From Ascarosepion bandense (taxonomy: Eukaryota; Mollusca; Cephalopoda; Sepiida; Sepiidae), in NCBI GenBank assembly GCA_037127315.1, contig JBBBDQ010001454.1, positions 677,501 to 741,500 on the forward strand: a DNA stretch of 64,000 nucleotides. The letters are read 5' to 3'. Shown here one piece after another: positions 45,726-57,089 of the stretch. A program made the position numbers and the translations under genes. Position 1 is the first letter of the stretch, and each line of letters begins with the position of its first letter. The notes under the pieces were generated by a model. It did not search any database, had not been told where the DNA came from, and saw only the letters and a list, made by a program, of their open reading frames with translations.

Positions 45726-46539
45726 CAATACTGTTTGTTAAATTGGCGCTTTTTGACTAGGTAAATGATTTTCTCACCTTATACCATTTATTAATACTTC
45801 CTTCCCTTGTTTAGGATATATTGAGAAAAGTTTTCCCTCCTCAATTATAATGAATTGCCAATTCTGCTACTTTGTTCAAAGAATGCAAGTAATTTTTCAT
45901 ATTTGTTTACATCATAATATTTTCAGTTACTCTTTAGCAAGAAATTTAAATAATTAAATAATTTAAGATAAAAACCAACATGAAGAGTTGTTAAGATAAG
46001 TAGGTGGTGCATGAATTAAAATAAATTAGCTCTAATAGTTTCTTGATTTCAAGAGATTTATTCAGTAAAAAACTGAAGAAAATTTACATAAAAAATAAAT
46101 CAAGGTACCCAATAGGAGACTGTTTCAATATAGAATTGAAAAGAAAGATTGGATTAATAAATGTTGTCATATTGTGGATCTTTTGTGTCAAGCATCAATT
46201 TGCTGAAAAGATGTAAGAACAAAAAAAAAATCATTGTCAACAAAATAAGATGTAAATACAACATATAATATAAAGAAAAACAAAAGAAATTATTTCCTGA
46301 TCATGACAATATGTTTTTTTTTTTAAATTCTATCATATTTTGGTAGCCTGAATCTATAGACTAGTAGATTTTCTCTTCAACTAAAGAAAGTATGAAACTT
46401 AGTAATTATTAAATCCTGGGGGTTGCCCTAAACTTTTGGCCCATAATGTATGTAATAATGAAAGTTTTGAAGTATAACAAAGACATCTAAAACTGCTTTC
46501 ATTTAACCCCGCAGAGAACTTTTTCTGTCTGCCATCAGA

Positions 46540-47245
46540 AGATCAGCACTTGATACCATCTTTGCATCATGTTTTCCATTGATATGAAGTGGAGTTATCA
46601 TATCTATAACTGTATCTATTGCAATAAAAGTTGGGTCACTGTATCGTGCCAGAAAATTATTCTTGCCAGAATCCGTCTTGCACATTTACAAATCTACTAT
46701 TCATCAGTACATTTAATTCTAGTGGCATATTTGGTGTGGTGCTCCTGCTGTACATCTAGAGATTCTTGACAAAATCCAAAGAAAGGGTCTGTAATATAAT
46801 CGTTTCTGATCAGGCATCTCATCTTCAGTCACTTTCTCATCAATGTGACGTGGCTTTCCTCTGTCTTTTCTGCAAATATTTTCATAGCAATCACTCAGAT
46901 GAGCTTTTTTCCTTGGTGCTTTGAATACATGAATTTAAGCATGCAACTAGATTGGCAACTAGGTCCAAACTTTTTACTATTGATATAGCTCAATTCGACC
47001 AGCACTTCTACCCCAACAGTTTCTTTTTTTTTGCACTTCCCACCAGTAGAATTCCTTAACCATTTACTTGTTTCCCTGATAAATCTTCAAAGATTTGAAT
47101 GCAGCATCAATTGTCATCTTCTGTCTTCTTGAGTCTTTTGTTCTTTCCTCAATTCTCTCTGTTCTTAGTCTTCTCTTTCATTTTCACTCTCTGTATCCCC
47201 TTGCTAGTAGCATTACTGCCTTCCTTAGGAGGGAAATAATGAAGA
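46540..47245 (+). mobile_element. Jockey-like LINE, C-terminal and 3' end fragment
   Basis: The nucleotide order follows the C-terminal block: a SIDMKWSYHIYN-like start, the LHIYKST region near 46678, an IWxGAPAV-like stretch near 46735, ATKLATRS-like and LWNSL-like remnants near 47050, and the shared tail to AATAATGAAGAAAAAAA near 47250. Frames are broken many times. A TTAGGAGGGAAATAATGA variant of the tail shows divergence. Confidence 0.7.
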
Positions 47246-47429
47246 AAAAAATTGCAGCTTATATAAACTAATTAAATAATACATAATGAATGTTATTTAT
47301 AGATAATCAAAATACTAAATACATATTTTCTGGTGTGTTAGCAGTGAAAACACTGGAACAAAAATGTTGAAGACTTTCTGCTGCCAAATGAAGATATTCC
47401 TTTATTGATGTCTATACAGATACTTGTAG

Positions 47430-47740
47430 TATGTGCATTGTGGCTGAATTGATATTGTCTCTAAATGAGAAATTTAAGAGCTGAGTTCAAATTCCAGTTG
47501 AATTCAGTGCATTCACTTATGTGCAAATACCCCTGGGAAAGCTATTAATCCATCTCTTCTCCCTCCAGCTATAGGTTGAAAAGCAGGACAGATTGGGTTC
47601 TATAGCCTCAGTTGGCAACCAGTCTATTGCATAAAGTAATGGCAACTTACTATGGGAAAATCTTCTGCTTAGTCAGTCATGGATCAAAAGAGACATGATC
47701 AACCAAGCATGTATCATGTATGGCAATTAACTGACTGATT
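47430..47740 (+). mobile_element. tRNA-derived SINE, family A, full length
   Basis: The head has GTGGCTGAATTGATATTG and GAGTTCAAATTCCAGTTG. The body has CTTATGTGCAAATACCCCTG, CCATCTCTTCTCCCTCCAGC, GGGTTCTATAGCCTCAG, and an end of GTATCATGTATGGCAATTAA. Confidence 0.8.
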
Positions 47741-48264
47741 GATACAGATATTTGTAAAATTACAAAATTGGATAAACTTTGAAGTTTTTGGTGAAATTTG
47801 GAAAAAACAGCATTTTTTTTATTTTTTCAAGCATAAGGGTGGTGTATTAAAATTTGTTTAGCTGTTATATTTAAAGTAAAAGTTATTGCTTTTGAAATAT
47901 GTCTATCATGTGAAAATTCAAATGGTAATAAAACCAAGAGAAGCAAATTATGAAAGTGACAGAAACAGAAAGAAGCCAAGAAATGATGACTGGCAAGAAT
48001 AAATGTTTGATAACAACTATTATCAAACATGGAACTTAATATTATCACTTGGAACTTAATATTTCCAACAAAATCTTTTCACTTGTCTGTCATTATGAAA
48101 ATATATTCCAAATAGGACTTGTATTCACTATTATCATATATCAATTATAAAAGCAGTATGTTGTGATTGGAATTATATTTATTTTTATTGATCTCCATTC
48201 ATTAGTCTATATAATTGTTGGATAATTTATAATTTCTATTATAACTTTAAATATTTTCATGGTA

Positions 48265-48545
48265 ATTATTCTGATGAGTTTTCCACTAGGGTACCTTGAC
48301 TTTATATATTTAAATGTATTAGATTGGCATCATTTTATGTTTGAAATAGTGAGATGTAAGCATCAGTCATCTTTCATCTTCAAAACTTTAAATACAGTGT
48401 CAATTGTTATGTTCTGTTTTCTTAAATCCTGTTCTTTTATTGTTCTTACTCTTTAATAAGGTTTTTTTTTCACGTATCATTTAACAGTCAGTAACTCCTT
48501 GTGACTTAGTGGCTTTATTGCCTTGCTTGGGGTAAAATGATAAAA
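48265..48545 (+). mobile_element. Jockey-like LINE, decayed 3' end
   Basis: A short remnant of the C-terminal coding region (ATTAGATTGGCATCA, TTCAAAACTTTAAAT) leads to the shared tail with GTAACTCCTTGTGACTTAGTGG and TTGCTTGGGGTAAAATGAT. It is strongly decayed. Confidence 0.55.
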
Positions 48546-48640
48546 AAATGGTTTTTAATCTAATGTATATGAGAAAGAAAAGACAAAGTAAGATTTCATG
48601 TAACCTTGTGTACATGTATGACTATATCAGTACATATTGG

Positions 48641-48650
48641 TGTGTGTGTG

Positions 48651-48706
<56 letters not shown>
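48641..48706. repeat. (GT)n(AT)n(AC)n palindromic microsatellite
   Basis: The same GT-AT-AC order as at 32918. The Tc1 element at 48707 starts within its AC end. Confidence 0.95.
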
Positions 48707-48709
<3 letters not shown>

Positions 48710-50277
48710 TCCTGATCAAAATTTTAAGACCACTTAAAAATATTTAAAAAGAAATAATTTTTTTATAGATAGATTTTAAACTCCTCCCACTTAAGGTTAC
48801 CAATACTACAATCTAATAGGTTATGGAAACAAAAAGCTACATTCCAAACATTTTATTTAGAAATTTACATTTTTATAAAATCAGGCGATTTATACATGAT
48901 CAAAATTATAAGACCAGAGACAGAAGTTCTACGAAATTGTACAAAAAGTGTATGAAAAGTGTATGAAAACATTCAACAACCAAATTTAATAATGAGCTCT
49001 ACCTCTACTGCTTTTGTTGACTTCAAAAATTCTGTCGGGCATGCTAGAAATAAGTATTTCCATTAAGGTGTGGGGGATAATGCTCCAGCTTCTGAAGATG
49101 GCTTCACGAAATTCATCTTTTGTTGAATGTTGTTTGCCATTTCGATAAACATCTCGTCATCCATCCTCAAACATATTCAGTTAGGTTTAAATCTGGTGAG
49201 CATGCAAGATGTCCCAAGAGATGGACCCCATTTTCTTGTAGAAAGGTCAAGGTCCATCTTGCAGCATGGATTACAGCATTATTTTGTTGAAATAACCATT
49301 CATCCACATACAAACGATGGCTCTCCATCATCAAAGATGCTTTTTGTAGCATGCTAACATAACCAGCCGCTGTTTGACGATCCTGCACCACCTGGAGCTC
49401 CATCGTCCCTCTGTAAGAAAAGGCACCCCATACCATTAGGGACCCTCCACCACTATGAAGTGTGGAGAAAATTTCAGGAGGCATGTTTTTGTTATGCCAA
49501 TATCATTGGAAGCCATCAGGACCATCTAGATTGAATTTTTTCTCATCAGAAAACAGGACTTTCTCCCACTTCTCAACATCCCATGTTTGGTATTCACAAC
49601 CAAACTTTAAGCGGTCCACCTTGTGACGTGGAAGCAGCCACGGAATTTGTTTACGCTTTTTATTTACCATGCCTTTTTGTCGTAAGTGTCGTCTGATGGT
49701 TACGGGACTGCAATCAGCATCTGTGACTGCCTTAATTTGACTAGAAGAAAGTCCCCCGTCTTTCATAACAACCCGTCTTATTCTCTTACTCAATGCAGGA
49801 GAAATGTTTTGGGGCCTACCAGAGGATTTTGCTTTTCCATAATTCTTACTGTTTTTAGAAAGTTGCAAATCACAGTTTTACTGCGATTTACCTTAGCTGC
49901 GATCGCCCGCTGTGACAAACCTTGCTTATGGAATTCTAGAATTCGAGAGCGCTCAACTTTGGTAAGTTTGCTTGCTTTAGGCATGGTAACACCTTTACGC
50001 AGTGATTGCTAATCTCTAACTGAACTAAAACCATTGGAATTACCATAGATCTAACAATTTATACCCCTGGTCTTATAATTTTGATCATGTATAAATCACC
50101 TCATTTTATAAAAATGTAAATTTCTAAATAAAATGTTTGGAATGTAGCTTTTTGTTTCCATAACCTGTAAGATTGTAGTATTGGTAACCTTAAGTTGGAG
50201 GAGTTTAAAATCTATCTGTAAAAAAAAAATTTCTTTTTAAAGATTTTTAAGTGATCTTAAATTTTTGATCGGGAGTG
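48707..50277 (-). mobile_element. Tc1-like DNA transposon, complete ends, inactivated
   Basis: The element is about 1.57 kb. Its outer ends are CACTCCTGATCAAAATTTTA and the complement of TTGATCGGGAGTG at 50265-50277, with TA at 50278. The terminal inverted repeats are about 215 bp long. Each also holds a second, internal copy of the end motif: TGATCAAAATTATAAGACCA at 48898 and its complement ending near 50094. This is the IR/DR layout known from several Tc1 lineages, where the transposase binds two sites per end. The transposase lies between them on the minus strand. Confidence 0.88.
49110..49984 (-). pseudogene. Tc1-like transposase, inactivated
   Basis: The product would excise and reinsert the surrounding transposon. 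It starts MPKASKLTKVERSRILEFHK with [15 protein letters not shown], a helix-turn-helix. A second DNA-binding segment follows with [16 protein letters not shown] and [14 protein letters not shown]. The catalytic core shows [17 protein letters not shown], then [12 protein letters not shown], then [11 protein letters not shown], then [11 protein letters not shown]. The first Asp and the last Glu of a DDE triad are present, but the middle Asp (QQDN in relatives) reads Asn (QQNN). The frame shifts near 49860, has a stop (TGA) just after GFQ near 49502, and another after TEYV at about 49164, where relatives have Trp. Total length would be near 290-340 residues. Confidence 0.85.
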
Positions 50278-50286
50278 TATATATTT

Positions 50287-51019
50287 GATGCCATGGGTAA
50301 ATTGTCGCCATTTTAAATTTTGTACATGCACATTGTTTTGATTTTGTCTACTGCATAATATAATAGTCAGTTGGGCAGTGTCTGGCAGAAATTTGTAAAT
50401 GGCATGCTTCACCTTAAGCTCCAATGTGAACATTTCAGAATGTTGAATGTCAATCTGAGTACAGTGCAGAGGATATGGAAAGAGTTATACTTCTATTATC
50501 TTCCTACAGGGCCTCAAACACAACACTAAGGCCTACACCATATGTCTTGAGGAGGCATTGCTACCTTATGTCAAGAGAGTGGTTGCTAGGAGACCCTATG
50601 TATGAAAACAGGACTCTGCACTGTGCCACACAAGCAGGACAACCCAGTCATGGCTGTGATGACAATTTTTGCAACACATCACTTCTTATATCTGGCCATC
50701 TAACTCTCCAAACTGCAACCCCTTGTTTATTATATAAGAGCCCACTTGTGTGAGAGACCAACAAAAGTCCTTGTAGCACAAATGATGAACTGAAGGCAAG
50801 GATTATGGCAGTATTCACCAACTTATAAAAGGAGACCATCTAGAAGCATTGGAGGTGATTTCGAAATCCTCTGAAAGCAGTTGCTGAAGCTAGTGGCAAT
50901 TTTATTTCATACATTTTATAAGTATTTTAGCTTATTTTCGTGTAATTTTAGTATCTATTAAGATATCTGTGCCATTTTCATTTTTGTGTAATTAAGATGA
51001 CAATTTATCCATCGCACCC
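50287..51019 (+). mobile_element. Mariner-family transposon, internally deleted copy
   Basis: The left end (GCCATGGGTAAATTGTCGCC) and right end (GATGACAATTTATCCATCGC then ACCCA) are imperfect inverted repeats. Inside, remnants of the N-terminal domain (AATCTGAGTACAGTGCAGAG, GGAAAGAGTT) are joined to the later part of the transposase: a GGCCTCAAACACAACACTA segment, the YVKRV-like stretch, AGGACTCTGCACTGTGCCAC (second catalytic region) and a C-terminal CATCTAGAAGCATTGGAGG region. The central third is missing and the frame is broken. It lies directly after the Tc1 element. Confidence 0.75.
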
Positions 51020-51412
51020 ATTATATATGGAAGTTCACTGAAAAAGAAAGAAAAATAAGAAAGAACAGTGAGAGGGGAGTTTAAATAGAGATAGTAGATT
51101 ATGTTAGAAAATAGGTGTCTAAATGTTGTTACAGAGAGCAAGGAAGAGGGAGGGAAAATAGAGAGATGGTAAAACGGATTCAAACCTGACCCTTAAAGAG
51201 GACATGTGTCAAGAAATTAAAATTGTGTCACAGAAATGTAAGTGGGGGAAATGGGAAAAGAGGAGAAAAAGAAAAATAGGGAGAAGGAGAAAAAGTTATA
51301 GAAGAGAGGAGACAGAAACAAAGAAGTGACAAAAAGAGAGAAAACTCATGTGGTACAAGCAGCTGTAACAACTACAAACCAAGGAGAGTGCAAAGAAAGG
51401 GACAGTTTCCCA

Positions 51413-51920
51413 TCGTCGAAATGTGGCCTCCCTCTGTCTCTTCTATAAATACTTTCATGGCTTCTGCTCGGATGAGCTTAAGTCACTGATGCCTCCTCAA
51501 CAGGTGTTTACCCGTTCAACCAGACTGGCAACTGGGTCCCACCCATTCACAGTCAGGTTAGCCAAACGCAGACGACAATTCTACTCCTGCAGCTTCCTCT
51601 CTCGCACTTCCCGCCTGTGGAACTCACTCCCGTATTCTTGCTTTCCTGACGGCTACGACCTCCAGAAATTTAAAAGCAAAGTTAATACTCACCTACTAAC
51701 CACTGGCCTCTAGCTCTCTCTCCCCTCCCCTGTATAAGCTTCCCTTTCTCTCCGCCCATGTACCTGTCATTGCACCTGCTTTCTCAGTTTTCTATTGTTC
51801 CTTTCTAACTAGCTTGTACTCCTCACTCTTTTCTAATTAATCTTTCTACACTTATGTAACCCCCTGCACATCAGTGGCGTTTCTGCCTTGCTCGGGGTGA
51901 AATGATTAAAAAAAAAAAAA
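51413..51920 (+). mobile_element. Jockey-like LINE, 5'-truncated copy with intact C-terminal frame
   Basis: The frame from about 51414 reads RRNVASLCLFYKYFHGFC, SDELKSLMPPQQVFTRS, then HPFTVRLAKRRRQFYS and SRTSRLWNSLPYSCFPDGYD, ending at LLTTGL. It stays open to its natural stop. The 3' tail (GTAACCCCCTGCACATCAGT, GCTCGGGGTGAAATGATTA, then A17) is well kept. Divergence from the 17-kb and 58-kb copies (QQVFTRS, KRRRQF) marks a separate subfamily that is probably fairly young. Confidence 0.88.
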
Positions 51921-51924
51921 AAAA

Positions 51925-52235
51925 GATACATAAAACAGGAAAAGAAAAACGAGGAAAAACAAATAGGGAAATAGATAAGATGACAATATTCAGCTTTGAC
52001 AAAAGTTTTTCATAAAACTTTTCAGTTTAAAATATGGTCTGACTATTGTTTGGATTAAATTATTCAAAATCTTCCACTGGAATAAATGGGAAGAACAGTA
52101 AAAGAAATATTATATTGGTAGGGAGTATAAATAAGGAAACTTTTAGAAAATAATATAAAAAAATATGAAAAATTTATAAAAAAAATATATTTGAAAAAAT
52201 GATACACAAAAAGAAACTGTTATAGGGAATCATAA
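51925..52235. other. A-rich intronic sequence, nothing recognised
   Basis: No gene or repeat was recognised between the LINE tail and the minisatellite. Confidence 0.45.
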
Positions 52236-52236
52236 A

Positions 52237-52350
52237 AATATAGTGTAGATCATAGTTACCTGTAAATATAGTGTAGATCATAGTTACCTGTAAATATAGT
52301 GTAGATCATAGTTACCTGTAAATATAGTGTAGATCATAGTTACCTGTAAG
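52237..52350. repeat. 28-bp tandem repeat, four copies
   Basis: Units beginning TAGTGTAGATCATAGTTACC start at 52241, 52269, 52297 and 52325 and are identical, which points to recent expansion. Confidence 0.95.
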
Positions 52351-52359
52351 CAGCCTCAA

Positions 52360-52682
52360 TATATCAATAAAGCAATTGATATAATTGAAGTACTAAATTG
52401 ACAATTGAAAAAAATTATCAAAAATTATATATATAAAAACACATCTACCAACATATAAATATAAAATGAATATAAATATAATATATACACACACACGCAT
52501 GTATAGAAATAAACAAACATAAGATTTTAGCTCATAAGTGGGTAATATTTTTGAATAAAGAATTTGGAAAATTATTATTAAAATAATATAAATATTTTTT
52601 TAAAAAATATATAGGTAAATATATATAGGCATAAAAAGTATATATAATTTCATGAATGAGCTAGAGTACAAATAGGTAAAAC

Positions 52683-52726
<44 letters not shown>

Positions 52727-52830
52727 ATGCACAAAAGCACATGTGTACCTACTTACATACACCCCTAGCCACTCAAATAACTCCATATACATTTATATAT
52801 ATATACCTATATACTTTTATGCGCACACAT

Positions 52831-52883
<53 letters not shown>

Positions 52884-53780
52884 CACACACATACATTTAT
52901 AGATAAAGAAATTGGTTAATAAGTAATAAATCATGAATTAGGAAGTGAAAGCTTAAGGTTTTAGTAAAAGGGGCTTTAAGAATTAGAGCTTTGAGAATCA
53001 GGAGGCATTAAGTAGTAAAAAAAATTTTGGTTAGGGAAGTTATTCAGGAATTACAAAAATAAATTTGGAGTTTATGAATAGTTGCTACCCAAGGGATAGG
53101 ATCAGAAAAGGTAAGGGCTAAAAGAGTTTGATCTATATGTTTGATTTAATTGATACTACAGTGATTAAAAAGAGGAAAAGAAAGTTTCTATCAGACAGAA
53201 ATTAGGTTTGTATTACTTTTAGGGTTTATTTTTTATTACAGTTTTGAATTTATACAATTTCTTATAACAATTTTTTATTACAATCTAAAATTTAAAAATT
53301 TAGATTTGTGACAGCATTTGCTTATGAATTTCTTACACGAATATAAAAGCAGATTTTGTTTAGGAGACTGTATTATTTCAATTTTTTTCAACTAAACATG
53401 GCTTGCATCTATCATAAAGGTTTTTGGGGGTGCAGCCTGAACCTATCAGTTTCCAATTTACTATGGGATTTACTCCCACATATATATATATAGTCAAGAT
53501 ACACTTCCATCTCCATGTTTCAATTAATGCATTTAAGCATAAAACAGATTGTCACCCCATAATATTGAGTACTTCTAAAAATATAGCATTTTACACATTT
53601 TTTACAATAATTCTCATCTCTCTCATTCTCTGTATATATATATATATATATAAGCAATTAATGAATTTTTCAATCTAACAATATTTTTTTACTAAACATT
53701 TGTTAGAATAGAAATCACTGTTCATTTCTAAATGGTGTATTTTATAAATACTAATGTTCAAACATTACAAGGTGCAAGAG
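52360..53780. repeat. AT-rich sequence with many microsatellites
   Basis: AT and AC runs occur at 52683-52727, 52833-52898, 53479-53492 and 53633-53652, among shorter TATA-rich pieces. The region 52900-53420 is unique AT-rich sequence. Frames here are artefacts. Confidence 0.6.
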
Positions 53781-53829
53781 TCACTCAGTGTAGTGTGGTG
53801 TTGTATAAGAAAAATCAAGAAGTGCAATT

Positions 53830-55400
53830 TATAAGCTTATGTGGGAAAGATAACAGTTAACCCTAGCTTTGAAGAGGTCAAGATTGTAGTGATAGAGAAA
53901 ATATCCTGCCAAGAGTGTGTTCCACAAAACAGGAGATCTTTGGAAGAAGCTGTCTGAGTGGAACTTACTAATGGAGTACAAAAGGAATGTACATGATATA
54001 CTATTTCCCTGCTCCAAAGGTCAGTGGAGTAAAACCAAGAAATTTGGCTTTACATGGAAATAGCAATAGAGTAGTAAGAGGTTTGCAGTTTTTTGTCTGT
54101 GAGGAAAGTGGTTGTTGGCTGGAAAATAATACATCAACTATGAGGACATATAATCTTTTTGAACTCTATAAAGACAGGCAAGTGAGGACTGGGCAACTCT
54201 AACATGGATATAGTTGTAATACTTCATTTTTGGTTTGAGTAGAGGGAATCAGATATTTTCTGTCGGGGTACAGGGAATTAACCATTTTCCCAGCATCTTT
54301 AGCAATAGTTTGGATATATCCCACTTGAAGCCTGGGGTGAGCTTGAGTCCCAGTAGATATTCATGGCAATGAATCTCCTTGAAAGAACACTCCTCCATCA
54401 TGATAGGTGAAAATGCAGGGTCTTTTTGGTTGTATTGGATTTTACAAGCCAGTTGAACCACCAGAACTAGGTCAGGTGGGAGATGAGCTGCCATCTTCTG
54501 GTCATGCTAATTTTAGACATTTATCAGTTGCATAGATATTCATTAAGGATTGTAGTATGTTCTTAGGCAGATCATTAATATAGAGTAGAAAGAGCATAGT
54601 ACTGAGAAGAGAACCCAAGGAAAGCTGGCATTAATTTCATGGGCTTTCAAAGATATGATGGCAATACACCATTTTTGGTTTGATCTGGCTTTTGCCAAGA
54701 TAGATTATATAGCAAGGAGTCAGGTACTTACTTGAGTGGTACAATGAACCATTTTCCCAACATCTTTAACAATAGATTGGATATATGAGTTTCACTTGAG
54801 GTTTGGGGAAAGATTGACTCCCAGTAGATGTTCAAGGCAAGAAGCCTCCTCAAAAGAACAGCCATCATGATAGTGTAAGTTTAGGGTCTGCTTGCTGGTG
54901 GTGTAATATTACTAATTTGGTTTTGGACATATTGAAATTTACAAGCAAGTCCTTTTCTTACTGAGTCACTAGGAAAGAGATCAGCTGTCAGCTTCTGGTC
55001 ATCCTGATTTTTGGAGGTGCCCTATATCTGCATAGATATTTTCTAAGGATGAAATATGATCTTAGGTAGATCATTAATATAGAGCAGAAAGAGAGCAGAA
55101 ACACAAGACCTAAGGAATGCTGGCATTGGTCTTCTGGGCTTTTGATGACTGGCCATTAACAATGTCATTTAGAGACCTACCTGTTAGGAAGGGTTTGATA
55201 ATTGAGAAAGCCCTTTCAGAGATTCTATAACTGAAGAGTTTATGTAGCAGCTCCCATGAGAAAATAACGTTGTCATCATACTCAGTGATTAGATTTCAGC
55301 TGTGAAATTATTGCACACATAATAAATTCTGTCTTAGAATGCAGAGAATAGAACGTTTTGTCTGGCATCATGCCAGGAAAGGTTAATCCTTTCACTCCTT
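53830..55400 (-). mobile_element. LINE relic (Jockey-like, second family) with an internal duplication
   Basis: On the minus strand, 54017-53829 reads FHSDSFFQRSPVLWNTLLAG and LDLFKARVNCYLSHI, the C-terminal end with an LWNxL motif. The segment 54494-54249 contains EYLLGLKLTPGFKWDISKLL, the equivalent of LRLLGLTLSADLKWNDYI in the large LINE. A second diverged copy of this segment lies at about 54745-55020. Downstream, to about 55400, decayed polymerase-region sequence with AGATCATTAATATAGAGCAG (the RT segment after motif C in reverse) follows. It is older than the 17-kb LINE and lacks its 3' tail. Confidence 0.65.
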
Positions 55401-55554
55401 TTGTTTACTCTGGCTCTTTGATAATAAATCCATATTCCATATAGTTAGACGACCAGATAAATCACAACCAGAGATGCAAGATTTGAGAAAAACAGTATGG
55501 TTTTCATTTTGTACAGTGTATTTTGTAGTTATTAATCTAATGATTTACTTGCTG

Positions 55555-55605
55555 GTAGAGCTCAGTGGGTAATGCTGTTGTATTTTGATCATGAGGTTCA
55601 TTTTT
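55555..55605 (+). pseudogene. tRNA-like fragment
   Basis: TGGTAGAGCTCAGTGGGTAA and TTGATCATGAGGTTCA recall a tRNA D-arm with the A box, and the start of the T-arm. The rest is replaced by T-rich sequence. Confidence 0.35.
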
Positions 55606-55644
55606 TTTACTTACTAGTTCTTTGAATTTGGAGAGACGAGTTTG

Positions 55645-55945
55645 AATTCTAATTGACTTGTGGTGCAGTGGATATCAGCTTTGAACAGCTGAGTTCAAAT
55701 TCTAGTTAACTTCCTGCATTTACTTAGACACAAATACCCTTGGGAAAAATATTTGATCTACTGCTTTTTCCTCCAGCTGTGGGTTAAATAGCAGGACAAA
55801 TTTTGTTCTATAGCCTTGTTGGCAACCAATATACTGCATAAAGTAATGGCAACTACTGCGGGAAAATATTTTGCTCAGTCAGTCATGTCTCTTTTGAAAC
55901 ATGATTGTCCAACCTGTATCATGTATAGCAATTAACTGACTGATA
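55645..55945 (+). mobile_element. tRNA-derived SINE, family A, full length
   Basis: It begins ATTGACTTGTGGTGCAGTGG, with GAGTTCAAATTCTAGTTAAC as the B-box-like segment, and ends with GTATCATGTATAGCAATTAA. It is collinear with the copy at 47.4 kb throughout. Confidence 0.8.
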
Positions 55946-56140
55946 TACAAATACCCTTGGGAAAAGTATGAATTCATCTTTTCTACCCCTCCCCCCAAGC
56001 TATGGATTGAATAACTAGACATACTGGGTCCTACAGCCTTGATTGGCAATTAGTTTACCACAAAAAGAAATCTGCTTAGTCATGAATCAAAAGAGACATG
56101 ATCACCAAAGTATGTATCATGTATGACACTTAATGGACTG
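55946..56140 (+). mobile_element. tRNA-derived SINE family A, second partial copy in tandem
   Basis: Directly after the first copy the SINE body restarts at ACAAATACCCTTGGGAAAAG and runs again to GTATCATGTATGACACTTAA. The tRNA-like head is absent, so this is either a truncated second insertion at the first copy's tail or an unequal-exchange product. Confidence 0.7.
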
Positions 56141-56734
56141 AGTGTTTAGTGAGTTTAATTGTGGATTAAATAAGGTATATTTGGGCCATGGTTGTTTTAT
56201 TTGTGCAAGTTTGGTTAAAAATGTAAGAAAGTTTTCTGGATGCCACTATTCCAAGTCCACCCTGATCTGGAGTGGTAGTACCTATTATACTCTCAGCTGT
56301 GGACAAATATTTAACCCCCCCCCCAAAAAAAAAAACAGGGTTCAAGGCCCTATGAAAGTATGAAAATAAATTTTTCTAGTAAAAATTCTAGCAATATATT
56401 TTTGAATAAAAAAAATATTACCAACAATACATTTTTCAAGAAGAAAAAAGTATTGCCAGTAATATATTTGACTCTTGACAAAACCCTCTTTACTAAAGCA
56501 TGTCAATAAAACCTGATCTACAAAATGATTTCTTACAAAGAATACACATTCTATTCGCACAAATCTATTGTAAAAATCTTGTTGGAATTTAATAACTCAT
56601 TGAGGTGTTGATGTGCCATAAAGCCAAACCTATGTCTAGAGAATCTTTGGCTTTTATAAACAATTCTCAGAGAGTTTTTGTTTTCTGTGCTACATTGGTT
56701 CCATCATTTCTGTCTGAATTTCTGGGATGAGGAG

Positions 56735-57080
56735 TTGTCGTTATTTATGCTATTTGCTTTTGAACTATTGCCTCATCTTTGTTATTATCATAAGATTTCA
56801 ACCATTGTACCCTCTGGCCAACAGTAGGTGTATATTGATCTGGGTAGCTTACAAGGAAATCCAAAACGGACCCTCTATTTTATGTACTGGGTAGGCTATT
56901 CCAATTCCACTATCCATGTCACAGGATATCTCGTCTAGTTCTTATCTTTAGTATTGTTCAATTATTGCTCATCTTGTTTTCATGTACACAGTATCTCGCC
57001 CATATAATTAATATGTCACCAAATTTACAAGCCAACATTTGAATCCACTGTGCTAGTGTCAACTGTTCCATCATTTTTAA
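56735..57080 (-). mobile_element. SINE family B, near full length
   Basis: In reverse it has ACTATTGCCTCATCTTTG, TTTCAACCATTGTACCCTC, GGGTAGCTTACAAGGAA, AACGGACCCTCTATTTTATG and a head near 57040 with a TTTGAATCCACTGTGC complement of a B box. It aligns with 61630-61960 over its length. Confidence 0.65.
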
Positions 57081-57089
57081 ATATTGCTT

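Noticed and set aside
52237..52350. CRISPR-like array of regular repeats
   Set aside because: The units are directly adjacent with no unique spacers, in a eukaryotic intron; it is a minisatellite.
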